A DNA stretch of 64,000 nucleotides from Sporodiniella umbellata (GCA_025677835.1 JAIXMR010000005.1:124001-188000); one strand, 5' to 3'; shown: positions 47,961 through 59,596, counted from the first letter of the stretch. Numbers and translations: made by a program. The notes: generated by a model not told the origin, from the sequence alone.

Positions 47961-47972
47961 ACTGGTTGACCG
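47961..47972 (+). promoter_or_regulatory. Candidate thiamine-gene promoter motif (copy 1)
   Basis: ACTGGTTGACCG, 247 bp before the THI20-like ATG. It matches 11 of 12 bases of ACTGGTTGGCCG, found 249 bp before the THI6-like ATG in the same orientation. Inferred to be a shared regulator site; no known factor is assigned. Confidence 0.4.
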
Positions 47973-48161
47973 GCTGATAAAAGCCATGTGTGATCTCTCA
48001 GTCAACGCTTATGTATCTTTTTGATTCATTGCTACATACTTTAGCTCGAAAAAAATAGGGGATCCTGTGTATAATTAGGTTTAATAGATCATATGAGTAC
48101 TTTAAGAATTACACACCTTTAATTTAAAATCACAGTCACCTGTTTGACACTACTATCTAAC

Positions 48162-48168
48162 TATAAAA
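48162..48168 (+). promoter_or_regulatory. TATA box of THI20-like gene
   Basis: TATAAAA 46 bp before the ATG at 48208, implying a very short leader. Confidence 0.5.
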
Positions 48169-48207
48169 TTGAAAGTTTAAACCCTTTTCTTCAACTTTTA
48201 CAAACAA

Positions 48208-50061
48208 ATGTCTAATATACCTAAAGTTTTAACAATTGCAGGCAGCGATAGCGGAGGGTAATGTAAATTCTTATCAAATTAGAAAGGTTTGTATGCTAAG
48301 TAAGCTTTCTAGGGGGGCTGGTATCCAAGCAGACATTAAAACACTCACGTCGCTTCGTGTGTATGCAACTTCAGTCATCACCTCAGTGACATCTCAAAAC
48401 ACATTGGGTGTAAATGGCGTCCATGACCTTCCTGCCGAATTTGTCTCTCAGCAAATAGAGACTGTACTAGAAGACATTGGTACAGATGCTATAAAAACCG
48501 GCATGCTTTCTTCGGCAGATATTATCAATGCAGTAGCTAACACGCTTAAGAAGTTCCCTGAACAGTCTCAGCGAGTGATTGTTGACCCTGTAATGATATC
48601 TACAAGTGGCTCACGTTTACTGAAAGTAGATGCTGTGGATGCACTTGTATTTTCTTTATTACCCTTGACATATCTCGTGACGCCTAATATCCCAGAAGCA
48701 GAAACTTTGTTGAATAGACCTGTTGGGTCAATTAGCTCTTTGGAGGATATGCGTTTAGTTGCCAAGGATATTTCAAAGCTGGGCCCCAAACTTGTGCTAC
48801 TTAAAGGTGGCCACTTACCCTTGACGATAAATGGCAAAAAGCAAGTAACGGATATTCTTTACAATTCCGAAGACGAAAGCTTTTTTGAAATAGCCAATGG
48901 TTTCGTGGAAACAAAAAACACTCATGGTACTGGCTGTACACTTTCAGCGGCTTTAGCAGGAGAGTTGGCCAAAGGCATTTCAGGTAGAAAAAATATTATA
49001 AGATAATGCTTTTTGTTAAACATACCTTTGGTCTTTATACAAAAAAAAAAAAAAAGCAAAACAAGCATGCTTAAACGCTATTCGTTATGTGAATAATGCT
49101 ATCCAAAAAGCGCTGGTTGATATAGGCAAGGGGAGTGGCCCAATTAATCATTTTCATTCAATTAAACGGTCGCCATATGAAGGGTAAAGAAAAAAAATAA
49201 CGTCTTTCTCATCTCTCATTTGGCCTGACTCTTTTATAGAAAACCTTTTCTTCAGGCTGCCAAGGATCAACTGCCAAAAAACCTTTGGTTAGATTATATC
49301 AAACACCCTTTTGTCAAAGCTATTGGTGATGGTACACTTCCTTCAGAGTGCTTTATTTACTATCTTAAGCAGGACTATCTTTATTTGCAGCATTACGCTA
49401 GAGCTGCTGCCCTTTGCGCTTACAAATGTAAATATATAAAGATAATGCAATTTATTGCAGAGTATTTAAATAATCAATATAGGTAAAACCATGGAAGAAA
49501 TTAAGCTCAATTCGGCAATTGCGCTTCATATTGCTGAAGAGTCAAAGCTACATTTAAAGTACTGTGCTAAATGGGGTGTAAGCGAAGAGGAAGTGCTTAA
49601 TACAGACGAGAGCATTTTTAACGCAGCTTATACTCGCTTTGTTTTGGACAAAGGTACTTCGGGGGATTTACTTGACTTAAAGGCTGCTATGGCAGCCTGT
49701 TTGTTCGGTTATGGTGATATAGGTCTCTGGCTATACAATGACCCGGCTACAAAGAGAGGTAATCTTTTATAGTCAGCACGTATAAAACCTTACAGTTCTT
49801 TTTTTTTTAGAGGGAAACCCTTATTGGGAGTGGATATGTCAATACGCTGCTGACGATTATCAGAAAGCTGTAGAAATAGGAAGCAGTAAATATAAACCGT
49901 AGCCCATGCGTGATGTTAACTTTTAAATAGCTGAGCTTGAAGATTTAGCAGAACGCTGTATCTCTTCTTCTGAAGTGCGATTTAAAGAAGTATGCAAAAC
50001 CTTTGAACAGGGTGTCCGCTTAGAAATCATGTTTTGGGAAATGGGGCTTCAAATGAATTAA
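48208..50061 (+). CDS. THI20: Hydroxymethylpyrimidine (phosphate) kinase fused to TenA-type thiaminase II
   Basis: Seven exons, 48208-48257, 48313-48983, 49057-49183, 49240-49427, 49483-49758, 49811-49885 and 49931-50061, join to 505 aa. The N-terminal ribokinase-fold kinase (about 1-285) starts LTIAGSDSGGGAGIQADIKT, with the first intron inside the Gly-rich loop. It contains the DPVMISTSG and KNTHGTGCTLSAALAGELAK blocks, the latter with the catalytic Gly-Thr-Gly-Cys anion hole. It phosphorylates HMP and HMP-phosphate for thiamine synthesis. The C-terminal TenA domain (about 295-505) has YYLKQDYLYLQHYARAAALC, a Cys-rich AYKCKTMEE segment and CQYAADDYQKAVE, and ends MFWEMGLQMN; it salvages pyrimidine from damaged thiamine. 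The fusion is as in yeast Thi20. It is followed on the same strand by the THI6-like gene. Confidence 0.93.
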
Positions 50062-50333
50062 GGGTGCACTTAGCTTTTTGTGCTCCTTCGTTTTGTTTTA
50101 CTTTGATTTAGAAGCTTAGAGAAAAGTATGACTACTGTTACTCCTTCTCATTCTTACTAGCTGTTTTTGCAGTAACAAGAAGTCTATTTTTAAAAAATTC
50201 AAATAAATACTAAAGCTGGCAAAATAGAACAAATGTTGAGATTTTGTTTTTCCAACTGTTGAAAACAGCAGGAGCTTATCTAAACGATCTGATTTTGTAA
50301 AAAAAAAAATCATTCTTTGTTTACTTGAGAAAG

Positions 50334-50345
50334 ACTGGTTGGCCG
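50334..50345 (+). promoter_or_regulatory. Candidate thiamine-gene promoter motif (copy 2)
   Basis: ACTGGTTGGCCG, 249 bp before the THI6-like ATG; partner of the copy at 47961-47972, with a single A/G difference. Confidence 0.4.
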
Positions 50346-50431
50346 TTGACAGTCTAGACTTTTATTTTTCCTTACGGGATACTCCCTTCTTGATCCCCAT
50401 ACTGAAAAAAAGTGGAAAAATGGAAAAATGG

Positions 50432-50463
<32 letters not shown>

Positions 50464-50508
50464 ATTACAGTACTCTCTTATCGTGTCACATCTTTGAGCG
50501 TTGCTTTG

Positions 50509-50516
50509 TATAAATA
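50509..50516 (+). promoter_or_regulatory. TATA box of THI6-like gene
   Basis: TATAAATA 74 bp upstream of the ATG at 50583. Confidence 0.55.
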
Positions 50517-50582
50517 AAACCCCGAACTTGAAAGGCTGTGGGTAAATGCCATTCATTTAGGTTCACTTTCTTTTTTATTGCA

Positions 50583-52306
50583 ATGTACAAGAAAAGCATT
50601 GATTACTCCGTTTATCTTGTCACCGACTCTACTTTAGTTCCAAAAGAAAAGTCTTTCCTCAGCCAAATCGAAGAAGCGCTGGAAGGAGGTGTTACTTTAG
50701 TTCAGCTTAGAGAAAAAAATACAGACACTTTACCCTTTTTACAACTTGCCGGAGCAGTCAAAAAATTGACCAGTCGATTTGAAGTACCTCTGATCATCAA
50801 TGACCGTATTGATGTCGCATTAGCCATTGATGCTGATGGTGTACATATTGGACAAGACGATATGCCACTAGCACAGGCCCGTGCCTTATTAGGTCCCGAT
50901 AAGATTATTGGTGTTTCATGTAACAATGAGACAGAGGCCAAAATTGCCATCCAAGAAGGGGCTGACTATCTTGGTATTGGAGCCATATGGTTTACGTCCA
51001 CTAAAAAGTTAACTAAGCAGCCTTTGGGTATTGAAGGTCTACGAAGTAAAGTAATATACACATATGTATACAGAAGTAGAATGTCCGTGGTTTCTAATTT
51101 TTTTACTTAAAAAGGAATATTATCTTTTGTAAACAACGCTATTCCTTCTGTGGCTATAGGAGGAATCAATACAAGCAATGCAAAGAAACTACTTGAAGAG
51201 TCAACTGTTTCTTCAGTCTCACTTAGTGGTTTGGCTATTGTTTCAGCCATTATGGCATCAGAGGATGCAAAGAAAGCTAGTCAAGAGTTGACAAAGCTGA
51301 TCAAAGATTTTCATACCAGTCAACCAAAAGATTTTAATACAGAAAGCGGTATTGCTGATTTCGCAATTGATGCTATAAAGAAAATAAAGTCTTTAAATCC
51401 ACTGGTACATCATATCACAAGTAAGTTTTAGAATGCAAGGACATTTTATTACAAAACAAAAAGGATTGTGTATAAAATTTTTTAGATCATGTTGTTATCA
51501 ACGATAATGCCAACGCTACTTTAGCCATTGGTGCCTCTCCGATCATGTCCACCAACCTTTCAGAAGTTGAGGACCTTGCCAAAGTAAATGGAGCCATGTT
51601 GCTAAATATGGGAACTTTGAACGATATCAACACCATGATCGCAGCAGCGAAAATGAACCACCAATATGGAAAGCCTGTTGTTCTAGATCCTGTAGGGTGC
51701 GGCGCAACTCAATTCAGAAAAAAAGTCTTAAAACAGTTTTTGGAAGAGTGCAAACTCTCAGTTATCAAAGGAAATGCAGGCGAGATATTGTCGATGGCAG
51801 GTGTAGACGGAAAATCAAAGGGTGTTGATTCTATTGGAAGCACCAGTGAATCAGTGATCGTCGAGAGCATTAAGGGGCTAGCAAAACAAATCGGTAGGAT
51901 ATGTTTAGCGCAGTTATCTATTTTCTGTACTGACACTTTTTATTTTTTTTTTTAAAAAAAAAAAACAGGTTGTATAATTGGTATGACTGGCCCTACAGAT
52001 TACATCTCTGATGGTGAAAAAGTATTTGCTATTGAGAACGGAGCGCCTTTGTTGCCTCTTATAACAGGCAGTGGCTGTTTAGTGTCATCAATTGTAGCTT
52101 GCTTCACGGCGGCAAATTCAGAAAATGTTCTTTTGGCCACAGTTTCGGCTATTCTTACGGTTACAGTTGCTTCAGAAATAGCTGTTAAACGAGAATACGT
52201 TAATGGCCCAGGCACTTTCCGTGCTGCATTAATTGACGAACTCTATAATGTGTCCAAATCGCCTGAAATTATCAAGCAGTATGCGAAGGTTAGAGTAATT
52301 CATTAA
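50583..52306 (+). CDS. THI6: Bifunctional thiamine-phosphate synthase / hydroxyethylthiazole kinase
   Basis: Four exons, 50583-51045, 51115-51420, 51486-51893 and 51969-52306, join to 504 aa (yeast Thi6 540). The N-terminal TIM-barrel thiamine-phosphate synthase (about 1-225) shows YSVYLVTDSTL, GGVTLVQLREKNTDTLPFLQ, LIINDRIDVALAIDADGVHI, GQDDMP and VAIGGINTSN. The C-terminal thiazole kinase (about 245-504) shows PLVHHITNHVVINDNANATL, GASPIMS, VVLDPVGCGAT, SVIKGNAGEILSMAG and the Gly-Ser-Gly-Cys loop in LITGSGCLVSSIVACF. It joins HMP-PP and thiazole-phosphate to thiamine phosphate and phosphorylates salvaged thiazole. It is directly downstream of and co-oriented with the THI20-like gene, so the pair supplies consecutive pathway steps. 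Intron 3 ends in a T11-A12 tract. Confidence 0.94.
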
Positions 52307-52705
52307 AATGCAACTCTATGGGTAAAACGGATTGAGGTTGCAGTAACGTGTGTTGATTTTATTTTTATTTTTATTTTTATTTTTGGACATGAACACACAC
52401 ACAAACACGAAAAATCTCCTAAACCCCCAAACAGAGAAAATTATCCTATCAAATAGTTAATATGCGCATCTTTTAGCCCCTTAAACATCGAGATTACGTT
52501 TTCATCTACTGGCAGTTTTCTTTTTTTCTGTATGTCTTTATGTAATTGAATGGATTACATAATCCCCCAGGTTTGAAAACTTAACTGTGGAGTTATTGTC
52601 ATTTGTATAAAAACCATTGACCAGACTACTACTCTCTCTCTTTTTTTCTGTATATTTTTTTTTTTAATCTTTATAGGGTTTTATATCTAATTGCTCTAAA
52701 TATAT
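52307..52705. other. Intergenic spacer
   Basis: About 400 bp with an ATTTTT pentanucleotide-type ladder near 52358-52384. It carries the promoter of the following transporter gene. Nothing else was recognised. Confidence 0.45.
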
Positions 52706-53546
52706 ATGTCAAATTCTCCGTATCCAACCAAAGATCCTTTGGATGATCTTACGTGTATCGAAAAGAATATTGACTCACCTATTATGATGAGCGAAAAAGA
52801 TGACAATGAAAAAACCGAAACACCGTATTCAGTCTTTACAAAGAATCAAAAAATCGCCATTACCGCAACTGTATCGCTTTCTGCTTTTTTCTCTCCGTTT
52901 ACGACCAATATATACTTTCCTGCCTTGCATATTATACAGAAAGTAAATACATATAGACGACTATCTTTCACGGAAAATTTTATTCGTTTTTTTTTTTTTT
53001 AAAAAAAAAAAAACAATAACAACCTATAGGATCTTAATACAACAGAACAGCTTATCAGCTTAACTGTAACAATGTACATGCTCTTTCAAGGCATATCGCC
53101 TTCTTTTTGGGGTGCTATGGCCGATACCTGGGGTAGAAGACCTGTCTATATAGCTACTTTTTTTTTCTATTCATTAGCTTCTTTTGGTGCTGGTTGCGCA
53201 AAAGACTACCCAAGTCTACTGGTGATGCGCATGCTTCAAGCTGTAGGATCGAGCTCAGCTATTGCAGTAGGGGCTGGAACGATTGGTAGAATATATATAT
53301 TTATATATTTATATTTGTATATGACCTTAAAAGCATTGCTTAATATCAGTATAATTAGGGGACATATCAACACCTGCAGAAAGAGGAGGATACATGGGGA
53401 TTTATTCTATGTTAAACCAGCTTGGGCCTCTTGCGGGGCCTTTTTTAGGTAAGCGATTTGTAAGAGAATAAAAAACAAGTGATGAAGGGGAAAATAGAGC
53501 CTAAAAAAAAAAACATCAACAAAACAAAACAAAGAAGAAAAGAAAG

Positions 53547-53583
<37 letters not shown>

Positions 53584-55010
53584 AGGGGGAGGGAGGAGAG
53601 AAAAGGGGTATAAAGCAAAAGAAAATCGAAAAAGTAATCTTCTATTGAATAGGTGGGCTGATTAGTCAAACCTTGGGCTGGAGGTGAGATTTTTAAATCT
53701 TGAGATAAAGTATTGTGTTATTGACACTTTACTAGATGGATCTTTTGGGTATTGTCTGTCATGTCTATTGTGTTATGGGCAGCATTGACACTTTTCCTCC
53801 CTGAAACACTCCGATCGCTTGTCGGAAACGGATCAGGATATGCAAACCCTACACCTTGGCAACTTTGGAAAAGACGACTCGGAAAAAAAGACTTGAACGA
53901 AGATTTTCAGATCCAACATAGAGTTCCGCCATTAACCTATACTCATGGCGGATTGCCCGTAGCAGCTGATTTGATATTGGAAAAAGACATGGTCAAATCG
54001 GAGCTTACGGTGACTGAAGAGAATACGAAAGCAAAGAAAAAGTGCCAGTTAAATGTGTTCCGGTCCTTGTCTTATTTGAAAGAGAAAGATATTGCTGTCT
54101 TGCTTTTATACAACTCCTTACAATACGGCGCTATCTATAGTATGCTCTCAAGCCTTACTAAACTTTTTACAGAAAAATACAACCTTAGTGCTCTGCAGAT
54201 TGGTTTGTGTTATCTGGCAAGCGGCTTTGGCTCTTCCATTGGATCTTTTAGCTCGGGAAGATTATTAAATTGGCAGTTTAACAGGTACTCCAAGCATTTC
54301 TTCAGTGAACACGGAATGACAGGAGCGTAAGTACTAAAAATAGAGTTTTTTTTTCTAAAAAAAAAAAAAAAAAAAAAAACGCCCTTGAATTTTTAACCAA
54401 AAAAGCCATTCGATTTTAATAGAAAATTCGACAGAAAAAGTATTGATCCCAACTTTCCAATCGAAGCTGCTCGTCTTAACTTGACGTGGATATGGGGCAT
54501 CGCCTTTAGTATTTTTATAACTACTTATGGGTGGTGTGTGCAAATGCATGTTCATTTGGCTGTTCCCTTAACTATGGCTTTTTTCAGTAAGTTTTAGCTT
54601 GCTCTAATACTGAAACTGATGTATGTTCATAGTGACATATACTTCTTCATCAACATTTTGTGCTATTAATACGTTGCTCTTGGATCTGTTTCCAAAAAAC
54701 TCTGCAGCAATTATAGCTTCTAACAATCTAACGAGGTATTTAAAAAACTTCATTTATATAAGCTGTCAAATTCTAAAAAAAAAAGTAAACGCTCTCTCTC
54801 CCCTTCCTGGGTTTATATAGATGCGTTTTAGGAGCTATCGCGGTATTTTTAGTTAATCCTGGTATCGAAGCTATGGGTATTGGTTGGTTTTTTACCACAA
54901 TATCCATTGTTGTATTTGTCTCTAGAGCAGTCCTTATCGTCGAACTTAAACTAGGGCCTAAATGGAGACGACAGCGTTTAGAACGTAATAGCTGTCAGAA
55001 TAATTCTTAG
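52706..55010 (+). CDS. MFS transporter, DHA1 drug:H+ antiporter type
   Basis: Eight exons, 52706-52942, 53030-53285, 53359-53448, 53653-53683 (31 bp), 53736-54326, 54423-54586, 54633-54735 and 54821-55010, join to 553 aa. A hydrophilic N-terminus of about 45 residues precedes 12 predicted membrane segments. The DHA1 signature between TM2 and TM3 is present as [15 protein letters not shown], with the preceding [16 protein letters not shown]. Motif C-like [10 protein letters not shown] and the R-M-L-Q-A-V-G segment are seen in the first half. A long charged central loop (about 245-305) and a second half with [20 protein letters not shown] follow. It is probably a plasma-membrane exporter of drugs, polyamines or weak acids, as in Qdr/Aqr-type proteins; the substrate is not deducible. 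The 53449-53652 intron contains a long A run. Confidence 0.9.
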
Positions 55011-56962
55011 AAAGCATAGTTATTTATATACTTTTACCAAAAAAAAAAAAAAAAAAAAGAACTTTTGCAAATCTCTTTACCTTCAGTTATACAACCCTTT
55101 CTATTAAAATAAAGCTTCTCCTGAGTACAAGGTGCTCTTGTATATTCATTTATAGACAAAAACAAAACTTTACAAGACCTTTTTTTTTTTTTTAAGAACC
55201 TGTCATTTCTATTAGCTGAACATGTACATAAAACTAAAAACAAATATTTGTGATTGACGTTACCCAAAAATAGGCAAATATTAAACATTTTGGCACTTTG
55301 TATCTATCTTTCAATGACTTGCCCCTTAAAATATAAATCCAGCGACTAAACTTTTTTTTTTTTTTCTGTATCAAGTAGCATACATAAAAATAGCAGATAT
55401 AAATTGAACACTCAATAAAATTTGGATGACCGTCAACTTGTTTTTATTTCCCATCCATTAAAGTATGAGAGGTCTAGTTTCAACAAGACTTGAACGATAC
55501 ACGAGACTTGTCACTCCTTTTTTGTACTAGAAATAACTATGACCAATAGACCATTTTATGTTATATATAGCTCGGTACCAGTTTCTTATGTTTAATTGAC
55601 TAGAGTCAAAGGACAAAAGCAATTGCTACAGTAAGCATTTCAGTCGCTTCTTGTCCTTTTGATTATAGAATTCTGGCTTTTATTTCTGATATAGGAAAAA
55701 GCCCATAGTTCGGAAAAATACGTACAGCCACGAATATATTTTATGAATGTTTTTTAAGAGATAGAAATATCAAATAGTAATGCTCTACTGGTGTAGTCTG
55801 TATATAAGAAAAAAAAAATGCATTTAATTGAAAAAAAAAAAAAAAAAGGGGATAGTTGTGCTTAGTAATAAGAACCTCTTTTTGTATTTGCTCCATATTA
55901 ATTTAGACTGGATATTTTTTTTTTTTTTTTTTTGAAGACACAGTAACAATACTTTCTCACAAGAACTTGCCAAAATTGAGCCCTAAATAAGCATGCACTA
56001 TCTCCTCTTATAACATGTCAGATTTTTTTTTTGGAACAAACTTTTACTTTGTCATGCTCAAAATGGGAGTCTTTTTTTTTTTTTTTTTTTTTTTTAGTTG
56101 ATGCAAAGATTTAAGAGTGGTTTTTCCTTTTCTAAGATTTGACTGGATTATTTGAAACATACCTTATCAATTCAATTAGTAAACAGTCTTTCAACTGTTT
56201 TTGTCTACTACTGGAAAGTTATTTAATCTCGAGAAACTACGGCTGATGCTTCATCAAAACAAGTACAATATGAGGAGCTTAGTCTATAATAAAACTAAAC
56301 AAATGCGCAGTTCATCGGCATCATGTTTTTACTTTGCGTTATTTGACAGCGTCCCCCCTCCCCCTTCTTTCTAAGAGTATTTCCTCTTGGGTACTCTTTC
56401 TCTCTCACCTCGAATTATTCCTTTGAGTCATACGACCCTCGAGTCTTGCCACAAGTCCTTAAGGCCATACTCTTTTTTGCGGAGGCTTCCTTCTCCATTT
56501 TTATCTAGGGTGGGTCAATAAGTAACAAAAACAAAAAAGACGAAAAAAAAAAAAAAAAAAAAAAGAAAGCAGTTTTCAGATTAGTGACTATAGGTTAAAA
56601 GTTTACAATGGCTTTTTACAAAGTTATCTGAAAATGAATTCCCTTAATAAGAGGTGAATGGCGCGCATGACTTTGCCTGTATTAACAAACAGTTTTTTTT
56701 TTGGGGGGGAAAGGTATCTGATTATCCTGAAAATGATGCCCCCCTGGTCAAAATCGTGTTGAGTTGGATAAATGGATGCTTGTTCATGTAGATTTAGATA
56801 TAGGTTACTCGAACATGAATGGCATACCTAAAAAAGAAGCCATGATACTTTGATGGCAAAATTATAGAGGGAATCAATCGCCGCAATAAAACCACCAAAT
56901 CTTGCAGTATCAGTAAGTTCTTTATCGATCAATAGGTGTGTTATACAGATCACTCTTTTGCC

Positions 56963-56997
<35 letters not shown>

Positions 56998-57833
56998 GGC
57001 CAGCTCTCTGCTGCTTTGACATGAAAAAGTACCGATATTTTTTTAAAAAGGGTTGCTTGTTTGTTTATTGGTGTTTGAAATGTATGTCATCACTTTTTTT
57101 TGTTTGTAGGCAAACGCATGTCATAAAACACCAAAAAACTGATGATAGAATGTCAGATAGCAAGCAGGATTAATTGGGTTTTATCAAAAGAAAAAGTACA
57201 GAAACCTCCCCCCCACCTCCCTAGATGTAAGGGGAGGAGAGGGGTTAGGCTAAAGGAACATACTACACATAACAGCATGTTCCAGAATTAGAGATTCAAT
57301 AAGGATACGACTCGTAAAAAAAAAACACACGCACCATCTTATGTTTGGTATACTCTTATTTTTATATGTGTTTTATTTCAATTATAGCGAGAATAACATT
57401 TCTTTTCGCATCTGATTGAAATTAGCGTGTCAAGGTTCGGTTTGTGAAGCATTCCCTATGATAAAAAAAAAAAACCACACCATTGCTTTAGTATACTGAA
57501 TGGGAAGCTTGATTTTTGATCTAGCTTTCTATACAAGGACTTTATGTATCGGAAAGCACCAAGACCTTTTTTTTAACGATCAATATCAGTTAAGGAGTTG
57601 ATGGCTTCCCCCCCACCCCTTCTTTTCTTACAATGAGATTGAAAATAACAAACAGGAAATCCTCTAACAGCATTTTAACTTGAAATAAAGACAATTTCAA
57701 ATTAAAATACCGTATTTGTTAACATGATCCAGACAAACTTATCCTACTTTTTTAACCCATCTGTCCCGAAAGATGATTATGTCAGAGAGCATTGTGGTCT
57801 GAGAGGAGGAATTTGTTTGTATCTGATTTTGAC

Positions 57834-57869
<36 letters not shown>

Positions 57870-58465
57870 GCATTTGTCACACAACAGTTGGATTGCATGT
57901 GAATAGTGCCGATACTTATTATTTTATATTTTGACTGCCTAAGATGCTATTGTGCTTGAATACTAAGCTACTATACTGTGAAAATTACTCTCAAGTCTGA
58001 TTTTTTTTTTTTTTTTTTTTAAAGAGGCTATCAGCTTTAAAGCCCACTACTTTTGTGTGTAGGATTCTAGAAGAATACGTTTGCAACACACCCCCTATTG
58101 TCAAGAGAGAAAGGGCAGTTTATAAAACCAAGTTTTTTAAAAGATAAATCAAGGGGTGTGAAATAAGTGAAAAGGCAGTTCAAGTATACAGACTTGCTAG
58201 ACACACTTCTTTAGAAAAAGTGTTTTGTAATGTGTTGTGAACCCTCAGAAGGGGTCATGATGTCCTCTTTTGTTGAGATCTTTAGGTGACGCTTGTGTTC
58301 AAGCATTACAAAAAGGATGATCGTTTTGTTACGTCAAAGTACCAATCAAAAGTTGAAAAGTAATACGAGCTGAGTGCAGAACCAGATATGATTTTCTAAG
58401 TTTAACAAAGTTAGATCTTTCGCGTGATAGCCACTCGCATTTGCGCAGAGTGAGTACAGGCGGTG

Positions 58466-58498
<33 letters not shown>

Positions 58499-58605
58499 AC
58501 TGTCTTTATTTTCTAAACGTTATCCAGTACGTGGCTTATCGTTTCTATTTATATAAAAGAAAAGTGCTTTTTTACTTGTTTTTATTTTTTTATTTATTCC
58601 AAAGC
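55011..58605. other. Homopolymer-rich gene desert
   Basis: 3.6 kb without a supported gene. It is rich in T or A runs of 15-29 bases (for example 57836-57868, 58001-58020 and 58466-58494). It also holds a perfect T18/A17 palindrome at 56958-57000 and unusual C-rich patches at 56350-56366, 57205-57223 and 57609-57620. Frames are interrupted or pure homopolymer. Confidence 0.5.
56958..57000. repeat. Perfect homopolymer palindrome GCC-T18-A17-GGC
   Basis: A T run flows directly into an equal A run, bracketed by GCC and GGC, giving a self-complementary stretch of about 41 bases with no loop. It is the longest of at least eight T(n)A(n) tracts in the window. Confidence 0.9.
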
Positions 58606-59596
58606 ATGTTTCGATACATCCAAGCTTTAAGAGCCACTTCCATTAGGACGAGGACGATTCAGAACAGAGGATGTTTAGTGCAAGGTTACCCACAAAGGTG
58701 TTTAGCGACGATGGCCAGAAGCGAATACTGTCCACCAAGATATGAGGAAGAACTCTATGCAGATAGTTATAGTACGCCGATCCCCGATCAATTTAACCGT
58801 GTGTTGAGTATGTTGGCTGAATATACGCAAGAGAAACTACCGAATGCATTCATGATGGTCAGCCCACTTCAATCCAAAGTGCTCTATCAGCTCACTCGAT
58901 TGTTACAAGCACAAAATATACTTGAAATCGGTGGACTCACAGGATATTCGGCAATTGCCATGGCTTCTGCACTGGGAGAACAAGGCAAATTGATCAGTCT
59001 TGAACTGGAACCAGAATATATCAAAATCTCCCGTGAGTATATTCAAACCGCTGGTTTACAACACAAGATCCAGGTAATTCAGGGACCTGCTAAAGAAAGG
59101 TACAGACGGTTGATTATCTCTTGGTTCTAATTGTTTCCCAGTCTTCTTCAGTTAGCAAAAGATACACCCAAGTTGAAATATGATTTGATCTTTATCGGTA
59201 AAAAAAAAAAAACAAAAACAAAAACAGACAGAGAAAAAGACTCTAAAAAGGGAGAATTAGATGCTGACAAGGGAGGTTATATCAATTATTACGAAATGAT
59301 TATGAATCATGACTTGTTGTCAGATCGCGGGGTGATTTTGGCTGACAATGGTAAGTTTTAAACGATTTTTTAAAAAAGTATGGGATCTGAACACAAAAAA
59401 AGTTTTGTTTTGTCGCCAAGTCCATCGTATTGCAGGATTTGAAGAGGATGATACGACAGCCAGTAAGAATGTCAAAAAGACGGCTGGCACTATCCATAAA
59501 TTTAACGAACATGTCTCAAAAGACCCAAGATCGGAAATGGTCTTATTGCCTATCTTTGATGGAATCACTTTGATTCGTAAAAAGAACGTTTTATAG
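58606..59596 (+). CDS. Class I SAM-dependent O-methyltransferase (family 3, CCoAOMT-like)
   Basis: Four exons, 58606-59099, 59142-59197, 59261-59350 and 59403-59596, join to 277 aa. Start is MFRYIQALRATSIRTRTIQN; an upstream in-frame Met would only add a poly-lysine ladder from a genomic A run. The first 40 residues are Arg-rich without acidic residues, which suggests mitochondrial import. The SAM-binding motif is NILEIGGLTGYSAIAMASAL, and the acidic ribose-binding end is LISLELEPEY. The metal-binding block is DLIFIDADKGGYINYYE, followed by DRGVILADNVLF. Members methylate hydroxyls of catechol-type or other small phenolics, dependent on divalent metal; the substrate here is unknown. It lies in the same orientation as the next transporter. 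Confidence 0.9.

Larger units (their letters stand above)
47874..48207. other. THI20-like upstream region
   Basis: 334 bp holding the calmodulin 3' end and the promoter of the thiamine gene, including the shared 12-base motif at 47961 and a TATA box at 48162. No TPP-riboswitch core was recognised. Confidence 0.5.
50062..50582. other. THI6-like upstream region
   Basis: 520 bp with a 29-base A run near 50432-50460, the second copy of the shared 12-base motif (50334) and a TATA box (50509). No gene is supported. Confidence 0.5.

Noticed and set aside
47874..48207. TPP riboswitch before the thiamine genes
   Set aside because: I looked for the CTGAGA and ACC/GATC core in both leaders and found no sense-strand arrangement; a lone match in the opposite orientation near 47995 is not enough.
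58441..58605. N-terminal extension of the O-methyltransferase
   Set aside because: It depends on a 28-base A run coding poly-lysine and a Phe-rich stretch; the ATG at 58606 gives a sensible presequence.
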